The notes under the pieces: generated by a model
What the model saw: only the letters and a program-made list of their open reading frames with translations
Told to the model about the DNA's origin: nothing
The model's database searches: none
Assembly: GCA_007133445.1 (NCBI GenBank)
Contig: SLMR01000216.1
Span: 1 to 6,433, forward strand
Source: Aquisalimonas sp.
GTDB taxonomy: Bacteria; Pseudomonadota; Gammaproteobacteria; Nitrococcales; Aquisalimonadaceae
Direction: 5' to 3'
DNA: 6,433 nucleotides
Shown: piece by piece, positions 5,567 through 6,433 of the stretch
How positions within the stretch are numbered: position 1 is the first letter of the stretch
How the letters are laid out: every line of letters begins with the position of its first letter
Translations under genes and position numbers: made by a program

Positions 5567-6187
5567 TCAGGCATCGCAGAAGGGGCCGACCTGCCAGAAA
5601 CGGCGGCACTGGAAGCGAGACTCGCACTCCTCGAGCTGCCCGGCGTAGGTCTGGGCCGTGCGCTCTACCCGCGCCGAGGCACGCAGCAGCATGTCATTGC
5701 TTTCCCAGTGGCGACGTCGATAACCGGTGTGCCCCTGGTGGTAGGCGATATAGAGATGGCGGGGGTTGTCCTTGCTGATCCCCAGCCGTTCGTGGGTGTT
5801 GTTGTTGTACCAGCCGATGAAGTCCAGAGCGTACTTCATGTGGGTGCGCCGGGAGAACAGGGTGCCCTGGTCGTCAATGTACTCGCCCCAGACCGGGTTC
5901 TGTGCCTGGGCGTAGCCATAGGCGGTGGTGGGCCGGCGCCAGGGAATGAAACCCAGCAGCCGCGTGCGTGGCGGGCGGGCATCGTGCTGGAACGACGACT
6001 CCTGGCGCACGAAGGCGAACTGGGTGGCCATGGGGGTGCCCCAGCGCTCTTCCACATCCCGGGCGTAGTCGTACCAGCGCGGATTGTCGTCGAGAATGGT
6101 GCAGATGTTGTCGGCGTTCCGGGGCTGGGATGCCGCGCAACCGGCCAGGGCCAGGGCGATCAGGGCCAACAGTACGCGCCTCATCAT
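5567..6187 (-). CDS. Lipoprotein with SLT lytic transglycosylase domain
   Basis: The protein probably cleaves the glycan strands of peptidoglycan, producing anhydromuropeptides, while anchored to the outer membrane. A lipoprotein signal peptide (MMRRVLLALIALALAGC) ends in the lipobox LAGC with Cys17 as the lipidated residue. The lysozyme-like SLT domain follows. Glu63 in 'FVRQESSFQHDARP' is the expected catalytic acid, with 'AYGYAQAQNP' (residues 89-98) and 'YIAYHQGHTGY' (146-156) as further family-type motifs. Four mature cysteines (29, 188, 194, 204) could form disulphides. At about 206 residues it is a compact, single-domain member. The ATG at 6187 overlaps the mlaC stop as ATGA. The adjacent second ATG at 6184 is better spaced (4 nt) from GGAGG at 6189-6193 and may be the real start. 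Confidence 0.85.
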   Translation of the reverse strand: MMRRVLLALIALALAGCAASQPRNADNICTILDDNPRWYDYARDVEERWGTPMATQFAFVRQESSFQHDARPPRTRLLGFIPWRRPTTAYGYAQAQNPVWGEYIDDQGTLFSRRTHMKYALDFIGWYNNNTHERLGISKDNPRHLYIAYHQGHTGYRRRHWESNDMLLRASARVERTAQTYAGQLEECESRFQCRRFWQVGPFCDA

Positions 6188-6433
6188 TCCTCCGAACCTG
6201 CAGCCCCGCGCCCGGCGCGGGCCTCAAGCCGCTGGATGAGACCCTCCACGCCATCGCGCCGGATCGCACTGCCGTATTCCTGCCGGTAGTTGGCGACGAA
6301 GCTGATGTTCTCCACGACCACGTCGTACGCCTTCCAGTCACCGCCGCTGGTGCGTATCAGGCGATAGTAGACCGGGATGGACCGGTCGTTGAACCGCAGC
6401 CGCGTCTGCACTGTGACACGGTCGCGTTCATCC
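6184..6433 (-). CDS. mlaC: MlaC/Ttg2D-type phospholipid-binding protein, C-terminal part
   Basis: Only the last 82 residues or so are inside the window; the frame continues past the right edge, so the apparent GTG start at 6411 is not the true start. MlaC is the periplasmic shuttle that carries phospholipids between the outer-membrane MlaA complex and the inner-membrane MlaFEDB transporter, keeping the outer membrane asymmetric. The visible part has the typical family end: 'RSIPVYYRLIRTSGGDWKAYDV' split over two strands, then 'VVENISFVANYRQEYGSAI' and 'GVEGLIQRLEAR'. The WK-YDV and V-NYR motifs are strongly characteristic. The C-terminus is extended by a Gly/Ala/Glu-rich tail. Its stop overlaps the start of the transglycosylase lipoprotein gene, indicating an operon; the upstream mla genes would lie beyond the window. 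Confidence 0.88.
   Translation of the reverse strand, partial: DERDRVTVQTRLRFNDRSIPVYYRLIRTSGGDWKAYDVVVENISFVANYRQEYGSAIRRDGVEGLIQRLEARAGRGAAGSEE

Noticed and set aside
5557..5568. 12-bp palindrome GAGGAATTCCTC
   Set aside because: It has no loop, so it is not a hairpin terminator; it covers the transglycosylase stop codon and is probably chance.
5513..6289. A 258-codon + strand open frame opposite the transglycosylase and mlaC
   Set aside because: It starts inside the terminator region and is antisense to two well-supported genes; composition is shadow-like.

Overview
The window is high-GC DNA that looks like the chromosome of a gammaproteobacterium. mutM, greB and an mlaC-type gene are core gammaproteobacterial genes. 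The acidic, Asp/Glu-rich exported proteins and the overall style suggest a halophilic or alkaliphilic member near the Ectothiorhodospiraceae. That placement is inference, because no rRNA is present.

Left part, + strand (1-3325): the 3' end of a gene that resembles the C-terminus of DUF4340 proteins; mutM (formamidopyrimidine-DNA glycosylase with a complete zinc finger); a 205-nt gap with a cluster of TTACCG half-sites; a bactofilin; then a ParM/StbA-type actin-like ATPase. The last two sit side by side on the same strand, so a polymerising scaffold and a polymerising ATPase may form a small cytoskeletal module.

Middle, - strand (3354-5073): greB, convergent with the actin-like gene across a G-rich 22-nt spacer. 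Upstream of greB is an exported beta-propeller protein of the YVTN/YncE/cytochrome-d1-like kind. A perfect 12-bp stem-loop separates these two genes and ends 10 nt before the greB start.

Intergenic island (5074-5566): nearly 500 nt with no convincing protein gene, but clearly organised on the + strand. It holds a near-perfect sigma-54 (-24/-12) promoter at 5360-5375, then two long perfect stem-loops (10 and 12 bp), a short hairpin, and a strong intrinsic terminator with eight Ts at 5523-5550. No protein gene on the + strand uses either the promoter or the terminator. The simplest reading is an undescribed sigma-54-dependent small RNA of about 165 nt with C-rich loops. This is the most interesting item in the window.

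Right part, - strand (5567-6433): an mlaC-type periplasmic phospholipid-transport gene (5' part outside the window) overlaps by ATGA the start of a lipoprotein with a lysozyme-like SLT transglycosylase domain. The two are probably translationally coupled and both act at the cell envelope.
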